This document shows, one piece after another, positions 7,853 to 17,041 of a DNA stretch of 64,000 nucleotides. This DNA comes from Chryseobacterium mucoviscidosis. Lineage in GTDB: Bacteria; Bacteroidota; Bacteroidia; Flavobacteriales; Weeksellaceae. The notes beneath the pieces are model-generated. The model searched no databases, was not told the DNA's origin, and saw only the letters and a program-made list of their open reading frames with translations. The position numbers and the translations under genes are program-made. Numbering within the stretch: position 1 is the stretch's first letter; the number at the start of each line of letters is the position of its first letter. Location of the stretch: contig NZ_MVAG01000193.1 of the NCBI RefSeq assembly GCF_002177115.1, positions 150,545-214,544 on the forward strand, given 5' to 3'.

Positions 7853-8518
7853 CTACTTTCTTTTATTATGATTGTTGTTGTTATTGTTGTGCCTTCTTTT
7901 GTTGTTCTGGTTGTTTCGGTTGTTATTCCTGTTGTTATTGTTGTTATTTCGGTTGTTGTTATTGGTCGTGTAATAGATTTTGCTCTTTTCAAGAGAATCT
8001 ATTCCGGTAAGATCCAGCCTGTTTTCCGAAAGTTCTTTAAGGTGACGGAAGATTACATCGTCCGTTACGTGTTCTTTATTATAGACATTGTAAGATTTCT
8101 TCATATTGTTGGCAATCACCTCGATCAAAGCTTCTTTTTCGTCGCCCTGTTCAAGTTCGATGGCTTTTTCAATTAACTGAAGAATACTTTTCCCGTAAAA
8201 TTTAAAATCACCCTGAAGTTTTGGATATTCCATTCTCTTCGGTTTTTCTTCAAGTTCTTCTTTCGTAGGAAAAGGGTAGGGAGAATCTACATCCAATTCA
8301 TGATTGGCTAAAATATAGAGATGATCCCAAAGTTTATGTTTATAATTTTCTTCGTCTCGCAGCTGCGGGTTTCTCTGACCCATAAAATCAATGATCGCCA
8401 TTGCCATTTCGCTTCTCTCTTCTTTTGTAGGAAGCTCTTTACAACGTTCAACCAACTGTTGTATAATTCTGCCGTATTCCGGCAAATGAAGCTGAGTTTT
8501 TTGGGTATTGTATTCCAT
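7853..8518 (-). CDS. DUF4290 protein with an Asn/Arg-rich tail
   Basis: The N-terminal ~180 residues match the Bacteroidota DUF4290 family (LPEYGRIIQQLVERC, EERSEMAMAIIDFMGQRNPQLRD). The last ~45 residues are low-complexity Asn with interspersed Arg, His and Lys, encoded by GTT/ATT-rich repeats on the plus strand. Such a tail is positively charged and probably disordered, perhaps RNA-binding. The start chosen is the ATG of MEYNTQ. The operon with murA is conserved in my memory of related genomes, but the function is unknown. Confidence 0.85.
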   Translation of the reverse strand: MEYNTQKTQLHLPEYGRIIQQLVERCKELPTKEERSEMAMAIIDFMGQRNPQLRDEENYKHKLWDHLYILANHELDVDSPYPFPTKEELEEKPKRMEYPKLQGDFKFYGKSILQLIEKAIELEQGDEKEALIEVIANNMKKSYNVYNKEHVTDDVIFRHLKELSENRLDLTGIDSLEKSKIYYTTNNNNRNNNNNNRNNNRNNQNNKRRHNNNNNNHNKRK

Positions 8519-8708
8519 AGTCTGCAAATATATGGAATAATGGAAAAATTGTACCGAAAATCTTAAAAGTTTATGATTTTTTAATGAATCTTCCGAATAA
8601 CGATTTGAATGGATTTGTTAGATAAAATTAAAATTATTTCACTTGGTTTAGAATTTATTTCAATAAAAGTGTAATTTAGTTGATACTTTAATAATTTAAA
8701 TTTTTAAC

Positions 8709-10145
8709 ATGAAAAAAACACACTTTTTACTTTCATTGCTGGCTTTAGGTATTGTAAGTTCCTGCCAGAACAATGATGAAACAATTAGCGAAAGCTCAAA
8801 ACAGTTAGAAATTCATGATAAAATTGTGAATGTCACCAATCATGATGGACGTCCTTTCAGTACAGGAGCGGGAGTTTCTTCCACCTCAAAATTTGTTGCC
8901 GGACCGGGTGGAAGTGTCCTTATGCAGGGATTTTACTGGGATGTTCCGGATGGCGGGAACTGGTGGAATACCGTAAAAACCAAAGTAACCGACTGGTCGA
9001 ATGCAGGAATTGGAGCGATATGGCTTCCTCCGGCTTCAAAAGCCCAGAACGGAGCCTATTCTATGGGTTACGATCCCACGGATTATTACGATTTCGGAAA
9101 TTTTAACCAGAATGGAAGTGTGGAAACACGTTTCGGATCAAGAGCGGAACTGGAAGCTCTGATTACAAAAGCTCATGACGAAAATATGCAGGTATACGCC
9201 GATATTGTCATCAATCACAACAGTGGTGGTCAGTCGGAAGCGAATCCTTACACAGGAACCAGTACCTGGACAAATTTTTCGGGAGTAGCATCGGGAAAAT
9301 TTCCAAGAAATTACAACGATTTTTACAAAAATTCTTACGGAAATAACGATGAAGGTGCTTTTGGCGGTTTTCCGGATCTCTGCCATGCAAGTCCATACGT
9401 TCAGAGCTGGCTTTGGGAAAGAGACGATTCTGTTGCAAAATACTATAAAAACGTCATGAAGTTTGACGGATGGAGATTCGATTATGTAAAAGGTTTCGGA
9501 CCATGGGTAGTTAATAAATGGAATGCCAACGTGGGAGGATTTTCTGTAGGAGAGCTTTGGGATTCTAATGTAAATACGCTGGAATGGTGGGCAAATAATG
9601 CCAACAGTTCGGTTTTCGATTTTGCAGCCTATTATAAAATGGATGAAGCATTTGATAACAATAATTTGAATGCTCTGAATGATGATATGATGTGGAAAAG
9701 AAATCCTTTTAAAGCGGTGACTTTTGTTGCCAATCACGATACAGACATCATTTACAATAAAATGTTGGCGTATGCTTATATTTTAACGCACGAAGGATAT
9801 CCTACGATTTTCTACAGAGATTATGAAGAATGGCTAAATAAAGAAAGATTAAACAATCTGATCTGGATTCACAATAACAAAGCTACCGGAACAACTTCTA
9901 TTTTGTATACGGATAACGACGAATACATTGCAAGAAGAAACGGCTACAACGGAAATCCGGGATTGGTAGTTTACATCAATAACTCTTCAACTTGGCAGGA
10001 AAGATGGATTCAGACGAACTGGGCAAGTCAGCAGATTAAAGATTTTACAGGAAGTTCAGGCTGGTATCCTACAACGCAGGGCGACAAATGGGTGAAAATT
10101 CAATGTGCTCCGAAGTCTTATTCTGTATGGTCTTTGAACCAGTAG
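8709..10145 (+). CDS. Alpha-amylase, GH13, lipoprotein
   Basis: A signal peptide with lipobox (LGIVSSC) anchors it to the membrane, where it would hydrolyse alpha-1,4-glucans. GH13 regions are clear: DIVINH (region I), GWRFDYVKGF with nucleophile D258 (region II), VGELWD with acid/base E282 (region III) and VANHDTD with D344 (region IV). The length (478 aa) and MQGFYWD start of the barrel fit the bacterial/archaeal-type alpha-amylases of ~430-500 aa. It is a single-gene unit; no starch-utilization (Sus) genes are adjacent. Confidence 0.93.
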   Translation: MKKTHFLLSLLALGIVSSCQNNDETISESSKQLEIHDKIVNVTNHDGRPFSTGAGVSSTSKFVAGPGGSVLMQGFYWDVPDGGNWWNTVKTKVTDWSNAGIGAIWLPPASKAQNGAYSMGYDPTDYYDFGNFNQNGSVETRFGSRAELEALITKAHDENMQVYADIVINHNSGGQSEANPYTGTSTWTNFSGVASGKFPRNYNDFYKNSYGNNDEGAFGGFPDLCHASPYVQSWLWERDDSVAKYYKNVMKFDGWRFDYVKGFGPWVVNKWNANVGGFSVGELWDSNVNTLEWWANNANSSVFDFAAYYKMDEAFDNNNLNALNDDMMWKRNPFKAVTFVANHDTDIIYNKMLAYAYILTHEGYPTIFYRDYEEWLNKERLNNLIWIHNNKATGTTSILYTDNDEYIARRNGYNGNPGLVVYINNSSTWQERWIQTNWASQQIKDFTGSSGWYPTTQGDKWVKIQCAPKSYSVWSLNQ

Positions 10146-10165
10146 GATTCGACAATTTAAAATGA

Positions 10166-10199
10166 AAAGACTGCTTTTTTGAAAAGGCAGTCTTTGTTT
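10166..10199 (+). terminator. Terminator after the alpha-amylase gene
   Basis: The stem AAAGACTGC / GCAGTCTTT is followed by a T-rich tract. Its U-shaped symmetry might also serve the converging gene at 10229. Confidence 0.85.
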
Positions 10200-10228
10200 A
10201 TTCGTGAGAAAAGTAACTTAAATACAAA

Positions 10229-10642
10229 TCAAACTTCTATAAATTTTTTTCTTTCATCCGGAGTCGGCAGATAACATTTCTGATTTGCCAGTTTCATTCT
10301 GTTTTTTGAAATCAGATCATAAATTGTATCACTGAAAAATCGGGGAATTATTTTTCCGATGGCTGAAAGTTTATAAATTCCGCCTAAAATATTGGCAATT
10401 TGCAGAACTGCGTTGGATTTTTCAAGATAATAATGATTTGGTTTCCACAAATAAAGCGTGTTGAAGACTTCCGTATTTAGTTTTCTTTCGGTTAAGAATT
10501 GTTGTCCGAAATCCGATTGCAGGGAGGCAAAAAGAAATCTGTTGTTGTGATCCCTTTTAAGAATCCACTGTACCCAGAAATTGCAGACTCCGCAATCGCC
10601 GTCAAAAAATACAATATGTTTCCCCATCCATTTTTCCTCCAT
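10229..10642 (-). CDS. DCC-family thiol-disulfide oxidoreductase (DUF393)
   Basis: The DCC signature FFDGDCGVCNFWV lies near the start (residues ~13-25), followed by the family's R-x-FLFASLQS segment. DUF393 proteins are small cytosolic proteins predicted to be thiol oxidoreductases through the C-x-x-C pair. It is 11 bases downstream of the haem-binding gene on the same strand. ATG at 10642 or 10627 could both be starts. Confidence 0.88.
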   Translation of the reverse strand: MEEKWMGKHIVFFDGDCGVCNFWVQWILKRDHNNRFLFASLQSDFGQQFLTERKLNTEVFNTLYLWKPNHYYLEKSNAVLQIANILGGIYKLSAIGKIIPRFFSDTIYDLISKNRMKLANQKCYLPTPDERKKFIEV

Positions 10643-10653
10643 GATTTTTGGTT

Positions 10654-11115
10654 TTAAAGAGCCATTTTTCTTTCGGTTTCCGCTTTTTCTTTTTTGAAGT
10701 AATCTACTAATATTTTTCTTTGCGCATCAGTAAGTTTCGCATCCTGATGTCCGATATAATACGATTCCAGAGGCATTTCTTTCTTTTCGACCATCTCTAT
10801 GCATTCATCAAGTTTATGAACCTGCTGTTTGGGAAGATAGGTTGCAAAAGTAGAGAAATTAAGCTCTTTTCTTCCTTCATCAATATGGTTTTTCAGAATC
10901 CATGAAGCAGGAGCAATATTAGAATACCACGGATATCTGGATTCGTTGGAATGGCAGTCATAGCAGGAATTATTAATCAGTTGTGCCACTTCGGGCTGCG
11001 TGTTTTTGATCTTTAAAAAATCCATTCCGGGAGTCGGAGCCGGATTGGTTTTATCAATTGGGAAAAACTGGATGATGATAAAAGCGACAAGAATGACAAC
11101 CAATATTTTTTTCAT
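10654..11115 (-). CDS. Haem-binding domain protein (cytochrome-like), exported
   Basis: An N-terminal hydrophobic segment (KKILVVILVAFIIIQFF) acts as signal or anchor. A haem-attachment motif follows, CYDCH at about residue 50, with the family block SNESRYPWYSNIAPASWIL. This is the PF14376-type haem-binding domain of Bacteroidota. It probably acts in periplasmic electron transfer. It forms a two-gene operon with the DCC protein. Confidence 0.85.
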   Translation of the reverse strand: MKKILVVILVAFIIIQFFPIDKTNPAPTPGMDFLKIKNTQPEVAQLINNSCYDCHSNESRYPWYSNIAPASWILKNHIDEGRKELNFSTFATYLPKQQVHKLDECIEMVEKKEMPLESYYIGHQDAKLTDAQRKILVDYFKKEKAETERKMAL

Positions 11116-11369
11116 TGCTAAAATTTTATGTTTTCTTAATAGATAAAGATACTTAAAATTCTGATAAATAGAAAGGATAAAATTCAGGAAATCTCACCAC
11201 TGTCTTGAATTGTTCTAAATATGATTTTTAACGGCTGAAGATTATTTAAATTAAAGTAAAAAAGCTTAACTTAATTGAATGATTAATTATTTCAAATTTT
11301 AAATAACTGCAAAACAGTAATTTGGTGTAAATTATTGTTTTTAACTATCGTAAAAATTTTTTCAATAGA

Positions 11370-11400
11370 TTGTATTTATATTGTAACATTGGTAAGTTTG
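11370..11400 (+). promoter_or_regulatory. Flavobacterial promoter of katG
   Basis: A TTG at 11370-11372 and TAAGTTTG at 11393-11400 are 20 bp apart. This fits the Bacteroidota consensus TTG - N17-23 - TAnnTTTG. It is 48 bp upstream of the katG start. Confidence 0.75.
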
Positions 11401-11447
11401 CATTGTTCATTCAGTAAAACGTAAAACAACATAAAAATTTAAACAAT

Positions 11448-13727
11448 ATGGAAAATACTTCAGGAGACATCAGCAAATGCCCTTTTCACAACGGAACGAT
11501 GAAAAAAGAAAATGTAGCAGGAGGTGGTACTAAAAATATAGATTGGTGGCCGGATCAGTTAAGAGTAGATATTCTTCGTCAGCATTCTGATCTGTCTAAT
11601 CCGATGGAGAAAGATTTCAATTATGCAGAAGCTTTTAAAAGTCTGGATCTGGAAGAAGTAAAAAAAGATCTTCATGCTCTAATGACGGATTCTCAGGATT
11701 GGTGGCCTGCAGATTTCGGACATTACGGACCTTTGTTTATCCGTATGGCTTGGCACAGCGCAGGAACGTATCGTGTAGGTGACGGGCGAGGCGGAGCAGG
11801 AGCAGGACAGCAGCGTTTTGCCCCTTTGAACAGTTGGCCGGATAACGTAAGTCTGGATAAAGCGAGAAGACTTCTTTGGCCCATTAAACAAAAATACGGG
11901 AAGAAAATTTCCTGGGCAGATTTAATGATCCTTACCGGGAATATTGCCTTAGAATCTATGGGATTCAAAACGTTCGGATTTGCGGGAGGTCGTGAAGATG
12001 TTTGGGAACCGGATCAGGATGTGTATTGGGGAACAGAGAAAACATGGTTGGGCGGAGATCTTCGCTATGCACATGGCTCAGACGGAGTGGTAGAAAACAG
12101 AGGAGTTCTTCCTACTGATGATAATGCAGACGGAGATATCCATACAAGAAATTTAGAAAAACCTTTGGCTGCAGTACAAATGGGACTTATTTATGTGAAT
12201 CCTGAAGGTCCGGACGGAAATCCTGATCCTATTGCAGCAGCAAAAGATATTCGCGATACGTTTGGAAGAATGGCAATGAATGATGAAGAAACCGTTGCTT
12301 TAATTGCGGGAGGTCACACATTTGGTAAAACGCACGGAGCAGGACCAGCAGATCATGTAGGAGAAGAGCCGGAAGCAGCAGGAATTGAAGCGCAGGGATT
12401 CGGGTGGAACAGTACCTATAAATCCGGAAAAGGACCGGATGCTATTTCCAGCGGACTGGAAGTAACCTGGACGGAAACTCCGACGGAATGGAGCAATTAT
12501 TTCTTTAAAAATCTTTTCGAAAATGAATGGGAACTTACCAAAAGTCCTGCAGGAGCACATCAGTGGGTTGCCAAAAATGGTGAAGAAATTATTCCGGATG
12601 CTTTTGATCCTGATAAAAAACACAGACCGACAATGCTTACAACGGATTTATCGTTGAGGTTTGATCCTGTTTATGAGAAAATTTCAAGAAGATTTTATGA
12701 AAATCCGGATGCTTTTGCAGACGCATTTGCAAGAGCGTGGTATAAACTGACACACAGAGATATGGGACCAAAAGCCCGTTATTTAGGGCCGGATGTTCCT
12801 GCGGAAGAATTAATATGGCAGGATCCGATTCCGGAAGTGGATCACGCGTTAATCAATAATTCAGACGTTGAAGCTTTAAAATCAAAAATTTTAGATTCAG
12901 GTTTAAGTGTTTCCGAATTGGTTTCTACAGCCTGGGCATCGGCTTCTACATTCAGAGGAAGTGATAAAAGAGGAGGCGCAAACGGGGCGAGAATTCGTCT
13001 GGCTCCACAAAAAGACTGGAAAGTAAATAATCCGGCACAGCTTCAGAAAGTTTTAACTACTCTTGAAAATATTCAGAAAGAATTTAACGAAAATCAGACA
13101 GGTGGTAAAAAAGTTTCTTTAGCAGACCTTATTGTTCTTGCAGGAAGTGCTGCTGTTGAAAAAGCGGCAAAAGACGGAGGTTATCAAGTAATCGTTCCTT
13201 TTGCGCCGGGAAGAATGGATGCTTCACAGGAACAGACGGATGTAGAATCTATGGGATATCTTGAGCCTGCAGCAGATGGATTCAGAAATTATCTAAAGAA
13301 AAAATTCTCGGTTTCCACAGAATCATTACTGATTGATAAAGCACAATTATTAAATCTTACAGCTCCTGAACTTACCGTACTGATCGGAGGAATGAGATCT
13401 CTTAATGCAAATTTCGACGGATCTTCTCACGGTATTTTTACACAGAATCCGGGAGTACTCTCTAATGATTTCTTTGTTAATTTATTGGATATGAGTACCC
13501 AGTGGAAGTCGGCTTCGGAAGATAATGAACTTTACGAAGGAACAGACCGAAAAACAGGAGATAAAAAATGGACAGCCACGAGAGCAGATCTTGTTTTTGG
13601 ATCGAATTCTGAATTAAGAGCTATTGCAGAAGTATACGCAAGTTCTGATGCTAAAGAAAAATTTGTGAAAGATTTTGTTTCAGCATGGGTAAAAGTGATG
13701 AATCTTGATCGATTTGATTTAAAATAA
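11448..13727 (+). CDS. katG: Catalase-peroxidase
   Basis: KatG is a haem enzyme that decomposes hydrogen peroxide by catalase and peroxidase cycles. The 759-aa protein has the distal triad R99-W102-H103 (RMAWHSAGTYR), the proximal haem ligand H290 in GGHTFGKTHG, and the Met-Tyr-Trp cofactor set (W102, Y249 in LIYVNPEG, M275 in FGRMAMND) with family spacing. Both duplicated peroxidase domains are present and full length. It is a single-gene unit with a canonical promoter and a terminator. No OxyR-type regulator is adjacent. Confidence 0.98.
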   Translation: MENTSGDISKCPFHNGTMKKENVAGGGTKNIDWWPDQLRVDILRQHSDLSNPMEKDFNYAEAFKSLDLEEVKKDLHALMTDSQDWWPADFGHYGPLFIRMAWHSAGTYRVGDGRGGAGAGQQRFAPLNSWPDNVSLDKARRLLWPIKQKYGKKISWADLMILTGNIALESMGFKTFGFAGGREDVWEPDQDVYWGTEKTWLGGDLRYAHGSDGVVENRGVLPTDDNADGDIHTRNLEKPLAAVQMGLIYVNPEGPDGNPDPIAAAKDIRDTFGRMAMNDEETVALIAGGHTFGKTHGAGPADHVGEEPEAAGIEAQGFGWNSTYKSGKGPDAISSGLEVTWTETPTEWSNYFFKNLFENEWELTKSPAGAHQWVAKNGEEIIPDAFDPDKKHRPTMLTTDLSLRFDPVYEKISRRFYENPDAFADAFARAWYKLTHRDMGPKARYLGPDVPAEELIWQDPIPEVDHALINNSDVEALKSKILDSGLSVSELVSTAWASASTFRGSDKRGGANGARIRLAPQKDWKVNNPAQLQKVLTTLENIQKEFNENQTGGKKVSLADLIVLAGSAAVEKAAKDGGYQVIVPFAPGRMDASQEQTDVESMGYLEPAADGFRNYLKKKFSVSTESLLIDKAQLLNLTAPELTVLIGGMRSLNANFDGSSHGIFTQNPGVLSNDFFVNLLDMSTQWKSASEDNELYEGTDRKTGDKKWTATRADLVFGSNSELRAIAEVYASSDAKEKFVKDFVSAWVKVMNLDRFDLK

Positions 13728-13751
13728 TTTAATTATTTAACATAATATTTG

Positions 13752-13780
13752 AAAAGACAGTCGATATGGTTGTCTTTTTG
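13752..13780 (+). terminator. Terminator after katG
   Basis: The stem AAAAGACA / TGTCTTTT is followed by TTG-interrupted Ts. Confidence 0.75.
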
Positions 13781-13861
13781 TATTTTAAATGTAATTTTAT
13801 TGGTTTAAAATTAGGATTTGTGTAATAAAGATATATTTTTGTTAAAAAAACAAATTCTAAC

Positions 13862-14464
13862 ATGATAAGAAAATTATTTCCTGCCTTACTATTGGTAGGT
13901 TCTTTTAGTTACGCTCAAATCGGCATCAACGGTGAAAGTCCAAATGCCACATTGGATGTTATTGGCAATCCGGGAGATCCATTCAAATTTGACGGGATAA
14001 TTGCCCCGAGAATTACAGGAGATCAATTGAGAGCAAAAAATTATACTGCATCACAAAACGGAGCAATTGTTTTCGTTACACAGGAAGATACAGCTCCTGC
14101 AGGACAAACCATAGATGTTACGGCTTCCGGATATTACTATTTTGACGGAAATTCTGGGAAATGGATCAAACTGATCTCTGCTGCAGCTTCACAAAAAATC
14201 AGGACATTATCAACCGGAAACGTTGCAGACGACGATTATACCGTTTTAATATCGGGAGATGTTACTTTACCATCTGCAACTTCGTCGAACAGAGGAAAGG
14301 TCTATCAACTCATCAACGATACTGCAGGAAATGTAACGGTAAATGGATTATTCAGGATCAACGGAGGTACTTTTTCTAACTATGGATTAAATAACAGCGA
14401 TTTGGGAAGAGGAATTGTAGTGCAGAGTACGGGATCGGCTTGGGTAATTACTTCAAGATATTAA
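13862..14464 (+). CDS. Secreted surface protein of the AtLDVxG type
   Basis: There is a signal peptide (MIRKLFPALLLVGSFSYAQ) followed directly by IGINGESPNATLDVIGNPG. This I-G-I-N-x-x-x-P-x-A-T-L-D-V-x-G start is common to many exported Bacteroidota proteins. The rest is beta-rich with a Gly/Thr/Ser composition and a fibre-tail-like repeat (VTVNGLFRINGGTF). No enzymatic motif is seen. It is the last backbone gene before the tRNA-Gln-type attachment core. Confidence 0.75.
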   Translation: MIRKLFPALLLVGSFSYAQIGINGESPNATLDVIGNPGDPFKFDGIIAPRITGDQLRAKNYTASQNGAIVFVTQEDTAPAGQTIDVTASGYYYFDGNSGKWIKLISAAASQKIRTLSTGNVADDDYTVLISGDVTLPSATSSNRGKVYQLINDTAGNVTVNGLFRINGGTFSNYGLNNSDLGRGIVVQSTGSAWVITSRY

Positions 14465-14486
14465 TTGAGGAAAGTTATCTAAACAA

Positions 14487-14517
14487 AAAACCGTTAATTT
14501 AATAATTAACGGTTTTT
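14487..14517 (+). terminator. Terminator after the surface protein gene
   Basis: A 13-bp stem AAAACCGTTAATT / AATTAACGGTTTT ends in Ts that run straight into the attachment core. Confidence 0.9.
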
Positions 14518-14530
14518 GTAGACCCACAGG
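14517..14530. other. Attachment core (left end of element A)
   Basis: TGTAGACCCACAGG is identical to the 3' end and flank of the tRNA-Gln gene at 51219-51232. A second copy is at 31109. A tyrosine integrase gene starts 174 bp to the right. The three copies mark the boundaries of two tandem integrative elements. Confidence 0.85.
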
Positions 14531-14568
14531 ATCTAACCATTGAATTTAACCGTATTTGAATGAATCTT

Positions 14569-14594
14569 TAAGAGCCCTAATAATGGGCTTTTTT
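14569..14594 (+). terminator. Small hairpin with T run just inside element A
   Basis: The stem AGCCC / GGGCT is followed by T6. It may insulate the integrase from outside transcription. Confidence 0.65.
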
Positions 14595-14647
14595 ATTGAT
14601 TTTAATTAAAATAAATATAACTGAGTTTAATATAATATAGTATAAAT

Positions 14648-14669
14648 TCGGGAGTAAATCGGAAAAATT
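14648..14669. promoter_or_regulatory. Putative integrase arm sites, left end of element A
   Basis: TCGGGAGTAAA and TCGGAAAAA are spaced 11 bp apart. Matching TCGGGAACAAA and TCGGGAGTAAA occur 12 bp apart at 31044-31067 near the other end of the element. Shared direct repeats at both ends, but not in the other element, suggest integrase arm-binding sites. Confidence 0.5.
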
Positions 14670-14703
14670 AATTATCTTTGTATGACCCTAAAATAGGCGG
14701 TTT

Positions 14704-15993
14704 ATGGCAAATATAGAATTCGGAGTTTACACTAAAAAAGTACCTGTAAATATCAATATACGGTTTTATCATAATAAAATTGATATTAATGCAAAAACGA
14801 ACATCTTTGTTTTTGAAACGGATTTCAAATATAAAAAAATAGCAAAAGGAAAAAAAAGCACAAGGAGCGTTGAAGTAACAAACGATTCTGTAAAAGCAAA
14901 AACGGAAAAACTGAAAAAGCTAGTTTATGAACGGTTTATCGAAGATTTTCCGAAAGGTCATGCTATCACTCCGATTTGGTTACTCAAAATTATCAATGAG
15001 TTTCACGAGCGACCAGACGGAGAGAATGACCCTAAATTTTTTGTCATCCCGCTTTTTGACCAATATATTGCGGATGCAAAAACTAAAATCAATACTGTTA
15101 CGGGTGAACCGTTGGCAGAAAGAACAATTACAAGGTTTGAGTATACAAAAGCACATATAAAGCAGGTTGAAGAACACATGGGCAAAAAAATACGAATCTC
15201 GGAGGTAGATTTGAATTTCTGCAACGAGTTCATCCGTTATCACAAGGAAGTCAGCAAATATGGCAATACCACAATCAATAAATCCATCAAACAGATAAAG
15301 CAGGTTTTAAATGCTTCCGTAGCAAAAGGCGTTAAAATCAACCCTGAATTGAGCAGTGACCGCTTTACCATCAAAAAAGATGAAACGATTGATACCTACC
15401 TGAATGAGAACGAAATCGAACGAATCTTTAACTATGACCTTTCGGATAATGACAGATTAGATAAGGTCAGAGATTTGTTTATTACGGGGCTATGGACGGG
15501 ACTAAGAATCTCGGATTTGAAGCGTATTAATAGTTTTGATATTTCTAATAACAGAATAAAGATTGTAGAAACAGAGAAAACAAACAGTTTTATTGAGATT
15601 CCCATCCATCCGCAATTAAAACAGATTATCGAGAAAAGGGAGGGTGTATTACCAGAAATCAGCGACCAAAAGTTTAACTTGTATGTCAAGGAGTTATGTG
15701 AATTAGTGGGAATTGATGAAGTGATTCTAGGCGGATTGAAAAATTCTGATACAAACCGAAAGGAGAAGGGCTACTATCCAAAACATAAGCTCATTGCATC
15801 TCATACCTGTCGTAGGTCTTTTGTATCGAACCATTACGGCAAATTAGATGATAAAACGATTATGGCAATTACAGGGCATAAGTCGCACAGCCAGTTCTTG
15901 GACTATGTTAAAACCTCTAAAAGAGAACATGCGGAAAAACTAGAGCAATATTGGGCAGAGCAGGAGAAAGTAAAAAGAATTAGAAAAAGTTAA
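14704..15993 (+). CDS. Tyrosine recombinase (integrase of element A)
   Basis: The 429-aa protein has an N-terminal arm-DNA-binding region, a SAM-like core-binding domain (~110-220) and a C-terminal catalytic domain. Catalytic residues are visible: Arg in TGLRISDLKR, His-x-x-Arg in SHTCRRSF, His in ITGHKSHSQF and the nucleophile Tyr in FLDYVKTS. It would integrate and excise the element at the tRNA-Gln 3' end. It sits 174 bp from the att core, as expected for a site-specific element. Confidence 0.93.
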   Translation: MANIEFGVYTKKVPVNINIRFYHNKIDINAKTNIFVFETDFKYKKIAKGKKSTRSVEVTNDSVKAKTEKLKKLVYERFIEDFPKGHAITPIWLLKIINEFHERPDGENDPKFFVIPLFDQYIADAKTKINTVTGEPLAERTITRFEYTKAHIKQVEEHMGKKIRISEVDLNFCNEFIRYHKEVSKYGNTTINKSIKQIKQVLNASVAKGVKINPELSSDRFTIKKDETIDTYLNENEIERIFNYDLSDNDRLDKVRDLFITGLWTGLRISDLKRINSFDISNNRIKIVETEKTNSFIEIPIHPQLKQIIEKREGVLPEISDQKFNLYVKELCELVGIDEVILGGLKNSDTNRKEKGYYPKHKLIASHTCRRSFVSNHYGKLDDKTIMAITGHKSHSQFLDYVKTSKREHAEKLEQYWAEQEKVKRIRKS

Positions 15994-16173
15994 ATTTTGT
16001 TAAAATTTTGTTAGTTAGAAAAAAACTTATAAATTTGCAATTGAATCGGAAATCGGATGTAATCTTATTAATTTTCGCATTCAGCAAAGGTATCTTTAAC
16101 AATTCATTAAGTAGCTGTTTATTTCAGTAGTGAAATGATAACAGTGATGCCAAAATTGTATTATCACTTTTTT

Positions 16174-16480
16174 GATGATTTCGGGAGCCTCCGAAATTAA
16201 ACAAAAGCGCAGAAAAATGATTATATCTGTGTAAATAGTGACACATTTTGAAGACAGGAGTCCAAACCTACCAAACGGCGAATTACTATGTTAGATAGGT
16301 GGATTATGTCTGGGATACATTTTTGAAGACCTCGGAACCTCAACCTCACCAAATGACGGGTTAATTTTTCTTGGAGTAATTATGTCTTCGCAACAAATAC
16401 AATTTTGATAGATGGAGTCCAAACCATTAAAAACAGCGAACGAATTAAATACCATAGGATAATTACATCCAAACATCAAC
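16174..16480. repeat. Degenerate ~75-80-bp tandem repeat, four units; no gene
   Basis: The ~620 bases between the integrase and the HTH gene hold no convincing gene. Four related units start near 16174, 16253, 16326 and 16407; each has a GGAGnCCnAAnC-type head (CGGGAGCCTCCGAAAT, GGAGTCCAAACC, CGGAACCTCAACC, GGAGTCCAAACC), then a GCG/ACGG patch and an ATTAT-type tail. The head of the first unit resembles the palindromes of the 41-bp repeats at 2060-2264. Confidence 0.6.
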
Positions 16481-16501
16481 GAAATTAAATCAACAATATA
16501 T

Positions 16502-16532
16502 CAGACCTGACTTTTAAAGTTGGGTCTTTTTT
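16502..16532 (+). terminator. Hairpin with T run
   Basis: The stem AGACC(TGAC) / (GTTG)GGTCT is followed by T7. Confidence 0.7.
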
Positions 16533-16558
16533 TATGCCCGAAATTGGGCGAAACAATC

Positions 16559-16587
16559 AGGAACCTCAAAAGGGTTCCTTTTTTTAT
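16559..16587 (+). terminator. Second hairpin with T run, upstream of the HTH gene
   Basis: The stem AGGAACC / GGTTCCT is followed by T7. Two terminators in tandem here separate the repeat region from the HTH gene. Confidence 0.8.
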
Positions 16588-16611
16588 GTCTAATAATTAA
16601 AAATCTACAAT

Positions 16612-16899
16612 ATGAATACTAATACAAATAATAATAACACACTACTATTCCAAATAACTAAAGAAGAACTAATGCAGGATTTTGAGCAGGTTGTTTATAA
16701 AGTATTGGAAAAAATGCAACTTAATCAAGTATCAAAAGATGAAAAAGAGTTTTATACTCGTGAGGAAACAGCTAAATTATTAGATGTTAGCTTAACAACG
16801 CTCTTTCACTGGAACAATGATGGTACATTGAAAAATATAAAAATCGGTAAAAGAGTTTATTACTCTAAAAATGAGGTTTTAGCTCGTTTAAATCCTTAA
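16612..16899 (+). CDS. MerR/excisionase-type helix-turn-helix protein
   Basis: The 95-aa protein ends in a winged-HTH of the excisionase (DNA-binding domain, excisionase family) type: FYTREETAKLLDVSLTTLFHWNNDGTLKNIKIGKRVYYSKNEVLARL. An Asn-rich start and an amphipathic helix precede it. Such proteins bend att DNA to promote excision or regulate element genes. Position three genes after the integrase in element A supports an Xis-like role. Confidence 0.85.
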   Translation: MNTNTNNNNTLLFQITKEELMQDFEQVVYKVLEKMQLNQVSKDEKEFYTREETAKLLDVSLTTLFHWNNDGTLKNIKIGKRVYYSKNEVLARLNP

Positions 16900-17041
16900 A
16901 TCCTTTCTTATTAGTTGTATTCCCACAACTGTAAAATTTCTTAACTACCCCCTTAAATCAAATTTTAAACAATCAGACAATACCCTGGTATAAACACATA
17001 AGGGGGGGCTATTGGTATGTCTGAATCAAAAGTAAAATATT

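Noticed and set aside
7838..8176. Val-rich hydrophobic protein on the plus strand
   Set aside because: It is the antisense shadow of the Asn-rich tail of the DUF4290 gene.
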